From Ypsolopha sequella (lineage: Eukaryota; Arthropoda; Insecta; Lepidoptera; Ypsolophidae): 64,000 nt of DNA. The stretch is from assembly GCA_934047225.1 (NCBI GenBank), contig OW203989.1:13119977-13183976 (forward strand), in the 5' to 3' direction. A program made the translations under genes and the position numbers. The notes under the pieces were generated by a model, which was given only the letters and a program-made list of their open reading frames with translations, had not been told where the DNA came from and did no database searches. How positions within the stretch are numbered: the first letter of the stretch is position 1; each line of letters opens with the position of its first letter. Positions 1 through 10,187 of this stretch are shown in pieces.

Positions 1-287
1 AAAACGGTAATACATACAACTTGGACGATACAAGTTTCAAATTTCGTCAGAAATACATACTCGAAAGTAATGAACCAATAATAAAAATTTGGATTCTATA
101 CTCAGAGGGCGCCAAATCGTTTGGCAGGCGTTACCATTTTAGCGCCTCATTTTTTGTCGCCTTGATGTTGCAATGGCATCTATATTGTTGTCTTTTACCA
201 TAATTAAAACATTACTGTACTGTATGCATGGTGTGGTGCTATGGAACTATTTGCGTGTGAGTCCGACTTGCACTCGGCCGGTTTTTT
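1..287. other. Non-coding, no recognised feature
   Basis: No gene or complete repeat is seen. The last 50 bases carry the phrase GTCCGACTTGCACTCGGCCG, which is the end of the 'GGGTTCCGTACC' repeat family found complete elsewhere in the window, directly against the start of a foldback element. Confidence 0.5.
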
Positions 288-845
288 AACCGACTTCAAA
301 AAGGAGGCGGTTCTCAATTCGACAGTATGTTTTTTTCTTTTTTTTTTTGGCGTTGTTACTCCATAACTCCGTCATTTCTGAACCGATTTGAACAATTCTT
401 TTTTTGTTTGAAAGGGTTTACTTCCAGGTAGGTCCCATTTTGGGTTTGGTCATGATCTGATGAAGGTCTTCAGAGATAGGCAGTGGAACTCCTCAGAAAA
501 TAATAGCAAAAAAATAGCAACCGACTTCAATAGTAACAGCAGTCATTCACTAAAAAGTTAATAATAATTCTATAAAGACCGATGGTACCGAAGCAACACT
601 TTTGCTGACTTCTTTCTTCCTGAAACAATATGTTATCTAGAAGTCGGCGCTCTTATATTGGTTTTTATGTTGCTATATCGTAGGAAATACGCTGACTTCT
701 AGATAACACATTGTTTCAGGAAGAAAGAAGTCAGCAAAAGTGTTGCTTCGGTACCATCGGTCTTTATACAATTATTATTAACATTTTAGTGAATGACTGC
801 TGTTACTATTGAAGTCGGTTGCTATTTTTTTGTTAAAAGTTTATT
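288..845 (+). repeat. ACCGACTTC foldback element, short copy 1
   Basis: The element starts with AACCGACTTCAAAAAGGAGG and about 210 bp of the terminal sequence shared with the large foldback element at 47.1-48.9 kb. It then passes directly into the palindromic centre of that element: left arm about 508-649 and right arm 690-830, both starting or ending in AGCAACCGACTTCAATAG, around a spacer of about 40 bp. The tandem repeats that lie between terminus and hairpin in the large copy are missing, so this is an internally deleted derivative. No coding capacity is seen. Elements with this terminal sequence are common in Lepidoptera; the class is inferred. Confidence 0.75.
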
Positions 846-2150
846 TTTTCACAACGCTTTCCACATTCACAGTGCGCTGCATAAATATAAACGCGTACCC
901 AGCTTAGAATAACCATTACAGCTTTAAATTCCGGTTCTCCCTTCCGTCTAGATACATTCAAAAGAATCAACGGCCGTCATTACATTCGGTCGTTGCGCAA
1001 GAATTTTCTTTTCGTGTCCATTCAGTCGTCGTATTTGAATCACTTTGAATGGTGCACCCGTGGAAATAAATGCCATAGTTAAGCACTATTGTGACTGGAG
1101 GAGTGCCAAGTTATAGTCGGCAATGCATGGGACTAGTGATGTATGGTGCAGATTAAATTTAATTCATTTATTTTAATCTGTATCGAAATGTACGAAGGTA
1201 TTATAGAATAAATACCGAGTAGGTATCTATCTATCAAACGATAACTAAACGATAATCTATTGATCATATACTGATAGAAGAAACATAACCGAAACGAAAA
1301 GAATTTGTACATGCCCATACAAAATTCAGGTTTTCAAAACTACTTCAGAAACGTGCATTTTTTTTTTGTTTCCGCTGATAATATTTCCTTAAAAAAGTTC
1401 TTCAGTAGGTATAGTCATTACATTATGTGGGTTTATTGTAAAAATACATCTTAACCCCGTATAAATAAATTTAAATTAAACAGATATTATACTTTAATAC
1501 AGGACAAGTACCAATTAATTTTCAAATTAGTAAAACAGTTACATTACCAAAGAAACTAAATACACACAGGACCTTAAGTTTAATTTCCCAAGCATCCAAA
1601 ATTTTATTTAAAATAATTCATAATAAGTATAATGCGACCAATAGCTGAAAGGAACATCGGACCAGACCAATACGGCTTCCGACCGAATATAGGCTTATAT
1701 CATGCGTTGTAATGTTATTAGGATAGGACGTGTTGTTATTGTGTGTGTACTCAATGCATTTTGCATCATTGAGTACACAACAACGCGTAATAACATTCAA
1801 ACGGATGATACAAATCACAATCAAACCAAATTGTACTCAATGGTACAAAATGCATTGAGTACACACACACTCACGCACTTCCGTTAGCGAAGCTAACACA
1901 CACATGCATCATTGACCACTCCATTCCAAAAGGTCTTAATCCTAATAACATTTTAAGCGGATAATATTTTCTTTAAGGAAAATCAACTTTTCCCATTGTT
2001 TTGTTGTTATCTAAGTCATTTTTCATTTCATTTCATTTAAGTATTTAACTAATTTTAGCGATTATTTATTGATTGATTGCAAAAACGTTAAGTTTTATGG
2101 GCATATCGTAGAATTAGACATAATCATGAAGTATGAAATCGATAATCTTG
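846..2150. other. AT-rich non-coding stretch with a short palindrome
   Basis: No gene is recognised. Around 1736-1865 the phrase GTGTGTACTCAATGCATTTT occurs, followed by its reverse complement twice (near 1766 and 1848), giving a small cluster of inverted 'ACTCAATGCA' motifs. It is probably the remnant of a hairpin element. Confidence 0.4.
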
Positions 2151-2154
2151 TTGC

Positions 2155-2350
2155 CATCGCAAATTTTCCATTTTGAAATTGTTATTTACAGAAACCAACG
2201 GAAACTCTACGATGGCAGCATACACAAAACATAGGTACAAGATTTTGTTAAATATCTGTTGACTGAATTTTGAATTTGAGTGTACTGTTTCGATTAATAA
2301 GAAAAAGGCGGGTTTTTGGCAATCCAGCTGCGAAATCGCTCGTAACAAAA
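2155..2350 (-). repeat. Single arm of a foldback MITE (AAGAGCGGTT family)
   Basis: This is a diverged copy of one arm of the palindromic element at 16.33-16.71 kb. Shared landmarks are the 'gcatacacaaaacataggta' segment and the 'ttcgattaataagaaaaagg' segment, with the family end (GCAATCCAGCTGCGAAATCG) at the right. Only one arm is present, so it is either a solo end or an old deletion product. Confidence 0.5.
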
Positions 2351-3430
2351 GTCAATAAACTTTAAAAAGAAAAATAGTATCCGACTTAATGTTATTGCAG
2401 TCATACACTAAAACAAAGTAACAGTATATAGAGTAGTGAATCTTAGAAAGACACTCTGTTTCAAACTCATGCACACAAATGCGTGCTTTACACGCCATCT
2501 AAGCGAAGTTCGGAGGAGTCTCCATACAAATCTCGGCGCGGCGCGGCGGTGGCGTGTAGAGCACACGTCTGCATGTGTGAGTTCGAATCTGAGGCACAAA
2601 GTAGATACTACTAGAAGGCCGACCCGAACGCCGCAACATGCATAGACGCGTACGTATGATGATCTCGCCAGAATTTCGTATTGGCATTCGACCGACTTCA
2701 TCCGAGATCGTCGTACGTACGCGTTTATGTGTGCGTGTGCCTGTTTTCGCTAGTTATGCGGAGTAAACCTTATGTAAGTGCTTATTTTGTGTCTGAGGGC
2801 GTGTAATAACATTCACTACTCGTTATATTTTTACTCTGCTAAAACGTTTTAAATTATTACCTACATTTTTATGTTGCTATAAGGGATAGGAAAATATATT
2901 CAGAGGAGGGCCATATAAAATAATAAAAATATCTTGGTGGGCCAAATGAATTTATATTTTAAATTAATTATTTTGATTTCTCTGTCCGTGTGAAAAATTC
3001 AAATTTGACTTATCATTAAGCATATCGTCGAAATTTCGTTCCAAGTAACTAGAATTAAAGTATCCGTAAAACGCACTCAAGATGTTCGTCAGTCATTTTA
3101 TTCATCAATTTACTTTTACGAATATTGATTCATGTTTTATTAACTCACATATACTCATATTAGCTGACGACATGAAGATGTGAAGATAATTGGGTACTGT
3201 ATCCATAATAAGTTAGATCTTAATCCTTCTCAGATATTTTACCAAAAAAAGAAACCCAACCGCTTTCATCAAGAGTTAGAACCAACCAGATATGTGACAT
3301 TGGGGTCGTCCAAGATTCTAAGCTTACTTTCAATTCTCAGATTAGTACATAATGTAATGAAATGTAATATAAGGCTTTAGGTTTTATCATGTGAGTTTCT
3401 AAATATTTCAACAATATTAAACCCCAAAAT
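2351..3430. other. Non-coding stretch with a GC-rich patch
   Basis: The patch at about 2440-2770 is clearly richer in GC and CpG than its surroundings and contains alternating TACGTACG motifs. Overlapping open frames exist on both strands there, but none has a recognisable domain or convincing composition. It could be a promoter or untranslated exon of an unseen gene or a degraded repeat. The rest is AT-rich with nothing recognised. Confidence 0.35.
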
Positions 3431-3822
3431 AGTAGTTTATGCTACTAGGGCGCAAAGGAATAAATTACGAGGACGATTTAAAACACGAGCGTAGCGAGTT
3501 TTTTAAACGTAACCGAGTAATTTATTGCTTTTACGCCCGTGTATCATACTACGTTTTTCAATGCATAGTGTGAGGAAATGAAAACAAATATAATCTTGTG
3601 AACTTAAAATTATAATTGGCTCAAAAGGACTGTATCCAGAGCCGTTAAACAGTGGAAAAAAAGTATAATATCTATGGTACACAGGAAAGTCTGCAGGTTA
3701 GCCAACCATTGTAAATAAATTAAAAAAAATAATAATAATAAAGCCCTAGGGCAAAATAATCGACTTTTTGTTCGGTTTTGATGCACAAAAAGTGGGCCTT
3801 TACGAGCACATGCATTGAAAAA
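3431..3822 (+). repeat. TTTTTCAATGCA element, copy A
   Basis: A non-coding dispersed repeat of about 360-390 bp with three copies in the window (also 5964-6330 on the minus strand and 15773-16131). It starts with a hairpin in which GTAGTTTATGCTAC and an AATAAATTAC block pair with GTAATTTATT and GTATCATACTAC. A second segment follows, bounded by TTTTTCAATGCA (about 3554) and its reverse complement TGCATTGAAAAA (about 3811-3822). This copy has extra bases in the hairpin loop (AACACGAGCGTAGCGAG). It looks like a non-autonomous DNA element; no target duplication is obvious. Confidence 0.7.
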
Positions 3823-4390
3823 TCCTTTATTGCACATATATGTGCAGTAGTTCAGAATACGCTTCGTATGTGTGGAATTCATCCTACAATGTTTACATTA
3901 TGTAATTAGAAAGAATACAGAAAAGATTTTTCCGTTGAATGAACTATCGCAACAGAATTTTTATACCTGACTACTTTTACTCATGTCGGAACTACCATTG
4001 ATTCTTCCTTTACAGAATATGCGACTATTTATCAAATAATATTGATTGTCCTCATGGTTGCTTGCCAAATTAAACTTTTATATTCCTATCCGATCAAGAC
4101 GTAAAATCCCTACTTTTCCCAACTATAGGCAGAATAGCTATCTATAGCGAATATGTAGCAACATTAACATTAATATTGAAGATGTTGATAAATTTTCAAT
4201 GTCTGTCTATAGGGCGAGAACGATCCTCAGCTGAAGGTTTTTTAATAAGTAATATTAAATATGTCACTGATGTGTGTGATATAACACCTATTCGAGAATG
4301 CAAGACGAAGGCTAATTTTCGAATTAAACTTAAGTGCTATTTAATTGAAAAGCAAATAACGATACCTTGATATGAAATAATCTATTTAGT

Positions 4391-4555
4391 ATTTTATTTT
4401 ATTTTTTGTTTAATTAAAACATTATATAAAAATTATTTTCGAAATATATTTCGGCCCACTTTGGGGCCGGCGTCAGTCGAATTCAAGTGGGCCGAAATAT
4501 ATTTCGAAAATAATTTTTATATAATGTTTTAATTAAACAAAAAATAAAATAAAAT
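4391..4555. repeat. Perfect 71-bp inverted repeat (hairpin MITE)
   Basis: Left arm 4391-4461 and right arm 4485-4555 are exact reverse complements by eye over 71 bp, separated by a 23-bp spacer (4462-4484) that contains GGGGCCGGCGTCAGTCG. Each arm ends at the centre with TTTCGGCCCACTT. The lack of mismatches implies recent formation or correction between arms. There is no coding content. Confidence 0.85.
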
Positions 4556-4785
4556 AAGTGCTCTATGTAGCAATATATATATATTTATTTAGTATTTTAT
4601 AAATATGCATTTTTAAAAGTATTTTTTCTATAATTAGTTTATTTATTTCAGATTTACATATTTACTTATTAAACAACTACAATTTATTTATTTTTCTTAT
4701 CATTTTTATATATTTTATGCTTTAGGCTTTTTATTTTATTTTAAGTTTGATATTATTATGTTAAAGTTATTAGTTTTAATTTTAG

Positions 4786-4870
4786 TAGGATCCAGCAGAA
4801 TACCAGCGCTGTGGCTTCGGCTGTGGCACCAAGCTGAGCTGAACTCCTTTTTCATAACCACAGAATATGG
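4786..4870 (+). repeat. LINE 3'-end-like fragment
   Basis: The phrase AGCAGAATACCAGCGCTGTGG followed by 'gctgagctg...ctcctttttcataacc' matches, in the other orientation, the fragment at 60.0-60.2 kb. That copy carries a poly-A-signal-like AATAAAG, suggesting the 3' untranslated end of a retroelement. The exact family is not identified. Confidence 0.4.
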
Positions 4871-4882
4871 CTATTTCGTTTT

Positions 4883-4961
4883 TAAATTTGTAGATGTATT
4901 ATTAATAATTTGCAATATTGTTTAGCGGAATATTGCAAATTATTAATACATCTACAAATTT
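4883..4961. repeat. Small hairpin repeat
   Basis: AAATTTGTAGATGTATTATT at 4883 and its reverse complement ending at 4961 form arms of about 33-36 bp around a loop of about 10 bp (GTTTAGCGG). There is no coding content. Confidence 0.6.
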
Positions 4962-4966
4962 ATGCT

Positions 4967-5963
4967 GGACTTCCGCAAAGTAACGCCTTTTTCAATAAAT
5001 TTTATTTCGTTTTTAATTTGTTTTCTTTTTTGTTTTGTTTTCTGTGGTGTTTGAAGTAAAGCTCTTTTCTTTCTTTCTTTTTTTCTTTCTTTTAACATAT
5101 TTCTCAGTAAAATTAATAATTCTGGCCTACAAAATTCTATTTTATGTTTTTTTGGTGCTCGAATTTTGCTATTTGGAGAATCTTCGGCTTCTAACATGTA
5201 TTTACGTAAATCTCACACACTCTACCTCGCTCTATTCGTCGTCGCACCTAATTTTTACTTTTTGGTGAAAGACTTTGGATTCTGGCTTTTTTAGAAAATG
5301 ACGAAGTCGTTTTACAAACGAACGGCAAACTGCAAAATAGCGAGCGTTAAGAAACTGACAACGCCGTTTGTAAGCGACTGAATTTTACTATTTGCCTGCC
5401 ACGTATAAATCAAACTACTACTGAATTTTAACGCCTACCTACACTACATAGCAATTTGTGCTTTTTGAAATATGAATCTAGGTATTACTAATTTGTTATT
5501 CCACCCGTATTTCACGTTCTCTGTTTGCTGTTAGGTTTTATTGATGTTTCATCAAAAAAGCTTTTAGTTTCAGACTACGAATATGTTTTCTGTTACAATA
5601 ACAGGTGTGTTTGGGTTTCCTTCGAATATATGGGTTTAGGTTACTTTGGTAAAAATTCTGAAAATATTGAGGAAGTAAAACTTCCCTTACTGGAAAGACT
5701 TGTTAAAATTAGAATAAATTATCACTTTAATAATTTTTTTTTTTATTATTTTACTTGTCATTCATTACTTATCGTAGATAAGTGTTTACAATAAGCAACT
5801 AGATTATATAGCACAAAGTCACGGCCAAGTATTCTTTTGTAATACAGGAACTATCGTCTAAAATAAAATATATCCGTGGAGTTTTAATTTATTAATAAAA
5901 TCACAAATCCTTAGATTATTTAAAAATAAATTCTCCACGTGTGTTGTTTGTGAAAATATGTAA
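4967..5963. other. AT-rich stretch without recognised gene
   Basis: It holds a TTTC-rich low-complexity run near 5065-5090 and a fragment (about 5215-5275) resembling sequence at 57.48-57.54 kb (TTCGTCGTCGCACCTA). The open frames are short and have no recognisable domain. Confidence 0.4.
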
Positions 5964-6330
5964 TTTTTCAATGCAAGTGCTCGTAAAGGCCCACTTTTTA
6001 TGCATCAAAACCGAACAGAAAGTCGATTATTTTGATAGGGCTTTATTATAATTTTTTTTTATTTATTTACAATGGTTGGCTAACCTGCAGCCTTTCCTGT
6101 GTACCATAAATGCTATACTTTTTTTTCCACTGTTTAACGGCTCTGGGTACAGTCCTTTTGAGCGAATCATAATTTAAAGTTCACAAGATTATATTTGTTT
6201 TATTTCCTCACACTATGCATTGAAAAACGTAGTATGATACACGGGCGTAAGAGCAATAAATTACTCGGTTACGTTTAAAATCGTCCTCGTAATTTATTCC
6301 TTTTCGCCCCTGTAGCATAAACTACTATAA
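5964..6330 (-). repeat. TTTTTCAATGCA element, copy B
   Basis: Reverse-orientation copy of the element at 3431-3822. It begins with TTTTTCAATGCAAGTGCTCG and ends with the hairpin GTAGCATAAACTACTATAAT. It agrees more closely with copy C (15773-16131), and both lack the extra loop bases of copy A. Confidence 0.7.
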
Positions 6331-6984
6331 TGATTTACTTTTAAGCTTGACTTTTACTATAGTACCTAACTGTAACCAACGCAAACATTTTTAAGAAATA
6401 AATCTCCTTTAAATTAAAATGCGACACAGTTTTCATCCCCGTAATGAACTGTCAGAAAGCAATTTATTACAGCGTCGTTCCATTGACCTTTTCTCCAGCT
6501 TCTTGGTATGTCTGCAAGTGATACAAGATGTCACAACCATTGGCTACTAGCCAACCACCTCCTGATTTCAAGGAACAACAAACTTCATTTAATTTCGTGA
6601 GTAATAGAAAAAAAAATTAAGAGAAGACTGCAAAGCATTGGAATTCAGACTCAATTCAGATTCACTTCAGTGGGGAGCTGCCATACAAAGAACCTCGTAG
6701 AAAAGCTCCTTTACAGGGGAAACAAGTGTTGATGATTTTATTGCATGTTGTTAAAGATTCCATTACTTACGTTATATTCGTAATGTTTGCATTGCATATT
6801 TGTGTGTGTTTTTGTGCAGGAAACGGGTAATGCATTCTTTGTGTGTATTTTTATGAAGAAAGCGGGAGATTCACTTTTGTTTGCATGTGCAGAATCAATT
6901 TGTAGAATTTTACTCATACAATCATAGTACCTATCAATATGCTGATAATAGAACTCACACAGTATTATCATAGTGTACATTCTA
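6331..6984. other. Non-coding stretch, nothing recognised
   Basis: AT-rich sequence with no coding signal or repeat match noticed, apart from a short TATATATATA run just before the SINE remnant. Confidence 0.4.
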
Positions 6985-7195
6985 TATATATAAATAGGTG
7001 TACCCGAGTGTGAACTGTGAAATGTCAGTCAAAATCTACACTCGGTACACCCACGTTTCACCGACGATTATTACGAGTCCCAATGTGATGGTTGGTGAGC
7101 GCTATCGCTGTTTTTCGGGCACAAATACATGCTTTTTAGGGGATGCAGGTATCCTGATGATGTGTTCCTTCACCGTTCAGCAAGGTATTAGTATA
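6985..7195 (-). repeat. SINE 3' part, minus strand, cut by Helitron
   Basis: The reverse complement matches the body of the complete SINE at 19965-20335: the 'ttcaccgttcagcaagg' segment, the 'caccgacgattatt' segment and the 'cgagtgtgaactgtga' segment occur in the same order. The match stops where the left Helitron begins and resumes at 9866 with the SINE's AATTCCAAAAAACTCATTGG part and tRNA-like head. The two pieces are therefore one SINE split by the Helitron. Confidence 0.8.
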
Positions 7196-7584
7196 TCTAA
7201 ATATATAAAACAAAGTCGTGTTAGTTACACCACTTATAACTCAAGATCGGCTGGACCGATGTTAGTTATCTCTTTTTTGGTGGATTCTTCTCCGCTCCGA
7301 ATAGCAGAATAAGTAATAAAATATCGGATAAGTTATCTAATAACAATAAATTAATTAATTAATTTTACGAATGCAAACAGCATGTGGTGCCATCTGTTGA
7401 AATATAAAAAAACACCGGTGGCACCACAGTCGCAATGCAATTTGACAGCTCAAAGTGCAAAGACAACAAACCAGCAGCCGTCAAATTGAAAAAAAAAAAT
7501 CGTATTGCGTATCGATTGCTTGAGGTTATGTACCGGTCGGTCGGTTGGATTGTTTTGTTGTTTTGGAGAAGTACCTAATTAACA

Positions 7585-7773
7585 ATGCCGCGACCAAGAA
7601 GATCTAATATTTCCCAACAAAGCCGTAATGCAGTTAGGCTGCGGAACAGGGCGAATCATCAACTGAAGAAGACCAAGAAATCGCCTCAAAGCCTCAAATC
7701 TGTGGCGCTATGTGAAGAAACTTCAGCTCACAGAAAACATGAGAGTTACATTGCTGAACGATCCATCTGCTGA
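7585..7773 (+). pseudogene. Helitron Rep/helicase N-terminal fragment
   Basis: The 62-residue frame starts MPRPRRSNISQQSRNAVRLR, a basic start resembling the N-terminus of insect Helitron proteins. After about 40 residues it loses sense, because the helicase C-terminal reading frame takes over in another phase (7712-8548). The whole rolling-circle (HUH) nuclease region and the first helicase motifs are absent, so an internal deletion has joined the two ends of the gene. No activity is expected. Confidence 0.6.
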
Positions 7774-8548
7774 AGAATTCTCCAAGCAATTGCTGGCTAT
7801 TGGTAATGGTTGTGTTCCTGTCGACAAATCGAACGGATTTATTTCGTTTCCTCCAAATTTTTGCAATTTCGTGTCATCAAAAGACGAGCTCATCAACCAA
7901 GTGTTCCCGAACATCATTGCTAACCACAAAAACAATAAATGGTTGAGTGAGCGAGCCATTTTGGCGGCTAAGAACAAAGATGTGGATGACTTAAATGTTG
8001 AAATTCAGAATCAAATCGTTGGTACGCTGCATTCATTTAAATCTATTGACAGTGAAACAAACGTAGACGAAGCTACCAACTATCCGACTGAATTTTTAAA
8101 CTCCTTGGATGTGCCTGGCTTACCACCGCATAATTTACGACTTAAGGTTGGCTCAGTAGTCATCATGCTACGAAATCTCAACCAACCAAAATTATGCAAC
8201 GGTACGCGTTTGGTGATTGGAAAACTGATGGTGAATGTGATACACGCGACGATACTCAAAGGAAAATTCAAAGGTGAGGAAGTTCTCATTCCGAGGATTC
8301 CGATGATCCCAACCGATTTACCCTTTGAGTTCAAGCGAATTCAATTTCCGATCCGTCTTGCATTCGCCATGACGATTAATAAGTCACAAGGACAATCCTT
8401 GAGTGTTTGTGGTCTAAATCTAGAAAATGCATGTTTTTCTCATGGTCAATTGTATGTGGCATGTTCACGTGTCGGCAAACCATCAGCTTTATTTGTTTTT
8501 GCGCCGGATAACAAAACAAAAAATGTTGTATATCAGAAAGTGCTTTAA
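7712..8548 (+). pseudogene. Helitron helicase C-terminal domain (PIF1-like)
   Basis: A 278-residue frame that is also open upstream of its first Met (LWRYVKKLQLTENMRV reads through). It matches the C-terminal third of Helitron PIF1-type helicases: an LCNGTRLVIGKL segment, the motif FAMTINKSQGQSL around residue 220, and the motif LYVACSRVGKPSALF with its arginine near residue 250. Full Helitron proteins are usually well over 1,000 residues with a Rep domain; the Walker A motif and Rep domain are missing here. The frame is intact within this domain, which fits recent mobilisation, but the protein should be inactive. A mirror copy lies at 11505-12341. Confidence 0.85.
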
Positions 8549-8723
8549 CATGCAGTATCGCAATATTGGCGCTAGAGAGAAGAGGCCTAATGTGTAAAAT
8601 GTAAAAAAAAATCCACAATTTACTTAATTTTTATTGTTAATGTATTAGGTACCTAACTATTAGGCTCAAGATGTATAAATAACCCAATACCTGGTATGTG
8701 TACTAAGTGAATACTTAACATCT

Positions 8724-9717
8724 AAAGAAGAATGGCAGGCTCAGTACCCAGCTAATAAGACATCGTTGGAGACTCAAGTTTCTCTGTGTTATAAAGGTCA
8801 AGTTTGGAGTGTAATATTTCAGTTTACAATATATTTTTAGAACTTCGGGAACAAAAATAAGTAAAATCAATCTATGGTGGTAACAAAACGCGATTCGTAA
8901 TATCTCAGTAGCAATAAAGAAACGTATAATAGATCTATAATAGCCACTCACTATTATTGTCTTACGTCAAACGTCATTGCTGGCCTTGGACGAAAGAAGT
9001 AGAAAGAGTTTAAGGCGATTACCGTCGCCAAATTAGCAGCTCGACGTTTGTCTGTACGAATATCGACGGAAACGACATTGAAATAACGTTCAAATCAGTG
9101 CACAATGCGTGGTGGCTGTTACGACGCTCGCTGCGTCCTTGAAAGGGCGAAATAGGAGAAAATAATTCTATGTTATATTTATAGCTATCAAGTTTATCTA
9201 TTTATCAAAGCATAAATGAATTAAATCGCCTAAGCCGCTTAGGAGCAGTAGAAAATTCAAGCCAAAAACACCATTCAGTTGAAACAATTTTTCATATAGA
9301 AGTTTTGGTGGTACGAAAAAGAAAAATGTTGCATATGTTGTCCTAGAGTTGATAATCCATAATACATTTTTTAAATATTTTTGGTTTGGCCATAAATGGC
9401 CATTTTGCGGTATTAAGGGCCTTAAACCAAGAGTTTCATTCACCTGAGTTGCTGGCAGCCACTCTCTGTGAAATGACAGATGACATTTGCATTTACGGCA
9501 AAGTACAAAAGAGGTTGGTTATTAATTCGATCCTTACGTATTAATGTACAGTGTTTTGATATCATTAAATAACATCTAAGCCCCAAGTTTTAAAAAGATA
9601 CTGCGATTACCTTTTTTCTTAGTTATTCCAAGAACTATTATTTCTGCATATTTTCAATACCCTACGCTAAGCCTAACAACGGTACTGAAACTACATGGGT
9701 CCCTGCCATTCTTCTTT
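8724..9717. mobile_element. Possible DNA element nested in left Helitron
   Basis: AAAGAAGAATGGCAGG at about 8724 is matched by its reverse complement ending near 9717, and each is followed inward by a loose CAGTACC-like match. This suggests terminal inverted repeats of an element of about 990 bp carried inside the Helitron. Part of its interior (about 8990-9170) resembles sequence at 27.35-27.50 kb. No target duplication is evident and no protein is recognised, so capture of host sequence is an alternative. Confidence 0.4.
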
Positions 9718-9865
9718 TGCAATGGCAAGCAAGAAAACATTTCTGTATTTGCAAAAAAAGTTGTATTAATGTTATTACCTTAATGAAATCCTAAATTAAG
9801 TTTAACTAAAGTTAACACGATATTATTAGACTGTTAGGCGGAACGAAGTTCGCCGGGTCAGCTAG

Positions 9866-9985
9866 TATTATATATATACAAATACATAAATTCCAAAAAA
9901 ACTCATTGGTGCATGCCTGACCGGGAATCGAACCTGGGGCTCAAGATTGAGAGGCCAGCGTTCTATCGCCTGAACTGCCGCGCCG
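9866..9985 (-). repeat. SINE tRNA-like head, minus strand
   Basis: The reverse complement of about 9905-9985 reads as a tRNA-like RNA polymerase III promoter: an A box like CAGTTCAGGCGATAGAACG and a B box GGTTCGATTCC, followed by ACCAATGAGT as in the intact SINE at 19965. It is the other half of the SINE cut by the left Helitron. Confidence 0.8.
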
Positions 9986-10187
9986 CTTATTTAAACAAAA
10001 CAAACAAACAAACAAATATTTTTATTTCGGACTAGGCCATAGGTGTTAGTACTACAAACAACTTATTAACTATGTTAGTATAAATAACCTATATTACTGT
10101 AAACTACTAAACTACTTTGGGACTCTGTCCATATGTACTGAGACCCAGTGTCTCAGGATTGAACTATTTTCATATATATATTTATTA
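9986..10187. other. Spacer between the two Helitrons
   Basis: About 200 bp of host DNA beyond the SINE head: an ACAAACAAACAAAC run, a segment with TTTTTATTTCGGACTAGGCC, and an AT-rich end (CATATATATATTTATTA) that supplied the target of the right Helitron. No coding content. Confidence 0.6.

Larger units (their letters stand above)
7196..9865 (+). mobile_element. Helitron, left copy (2,670 bp)
   Basis: It has the ends expected of a Helitron. It starts with TC (TCTAAATATATAAAAC) after a host A, and ends in CTAG before a host T; a hairpin (GGCGGAAC paired with GTTCGCC) lies just upstream of the CTAG. It contains the remains of a Rep/helicase gene, so it is defective or non-autonomous. It lies within a SINE. 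An indistinguishable copy lies in opposite orientation at 10188-12857; corresponding positions add up to 20053 throughout, which means no insertion or deletion separates the two copies. Confidence 0.88.

Noticed and set aside
2408..2701. Overlapping frames on both strands at 2.4-2.7 kb as genes
   Set aside because: Composition-driven, no domain, no splice or promoter support.
9198..9443. 81-residue frame inside the Helitron (mirror at 10610-10855) as a captured gene
   Set aside because: No recognised family, low-complexity Phe-rich stretch; its exact duplication only reflects the identity of the two Helitrons.
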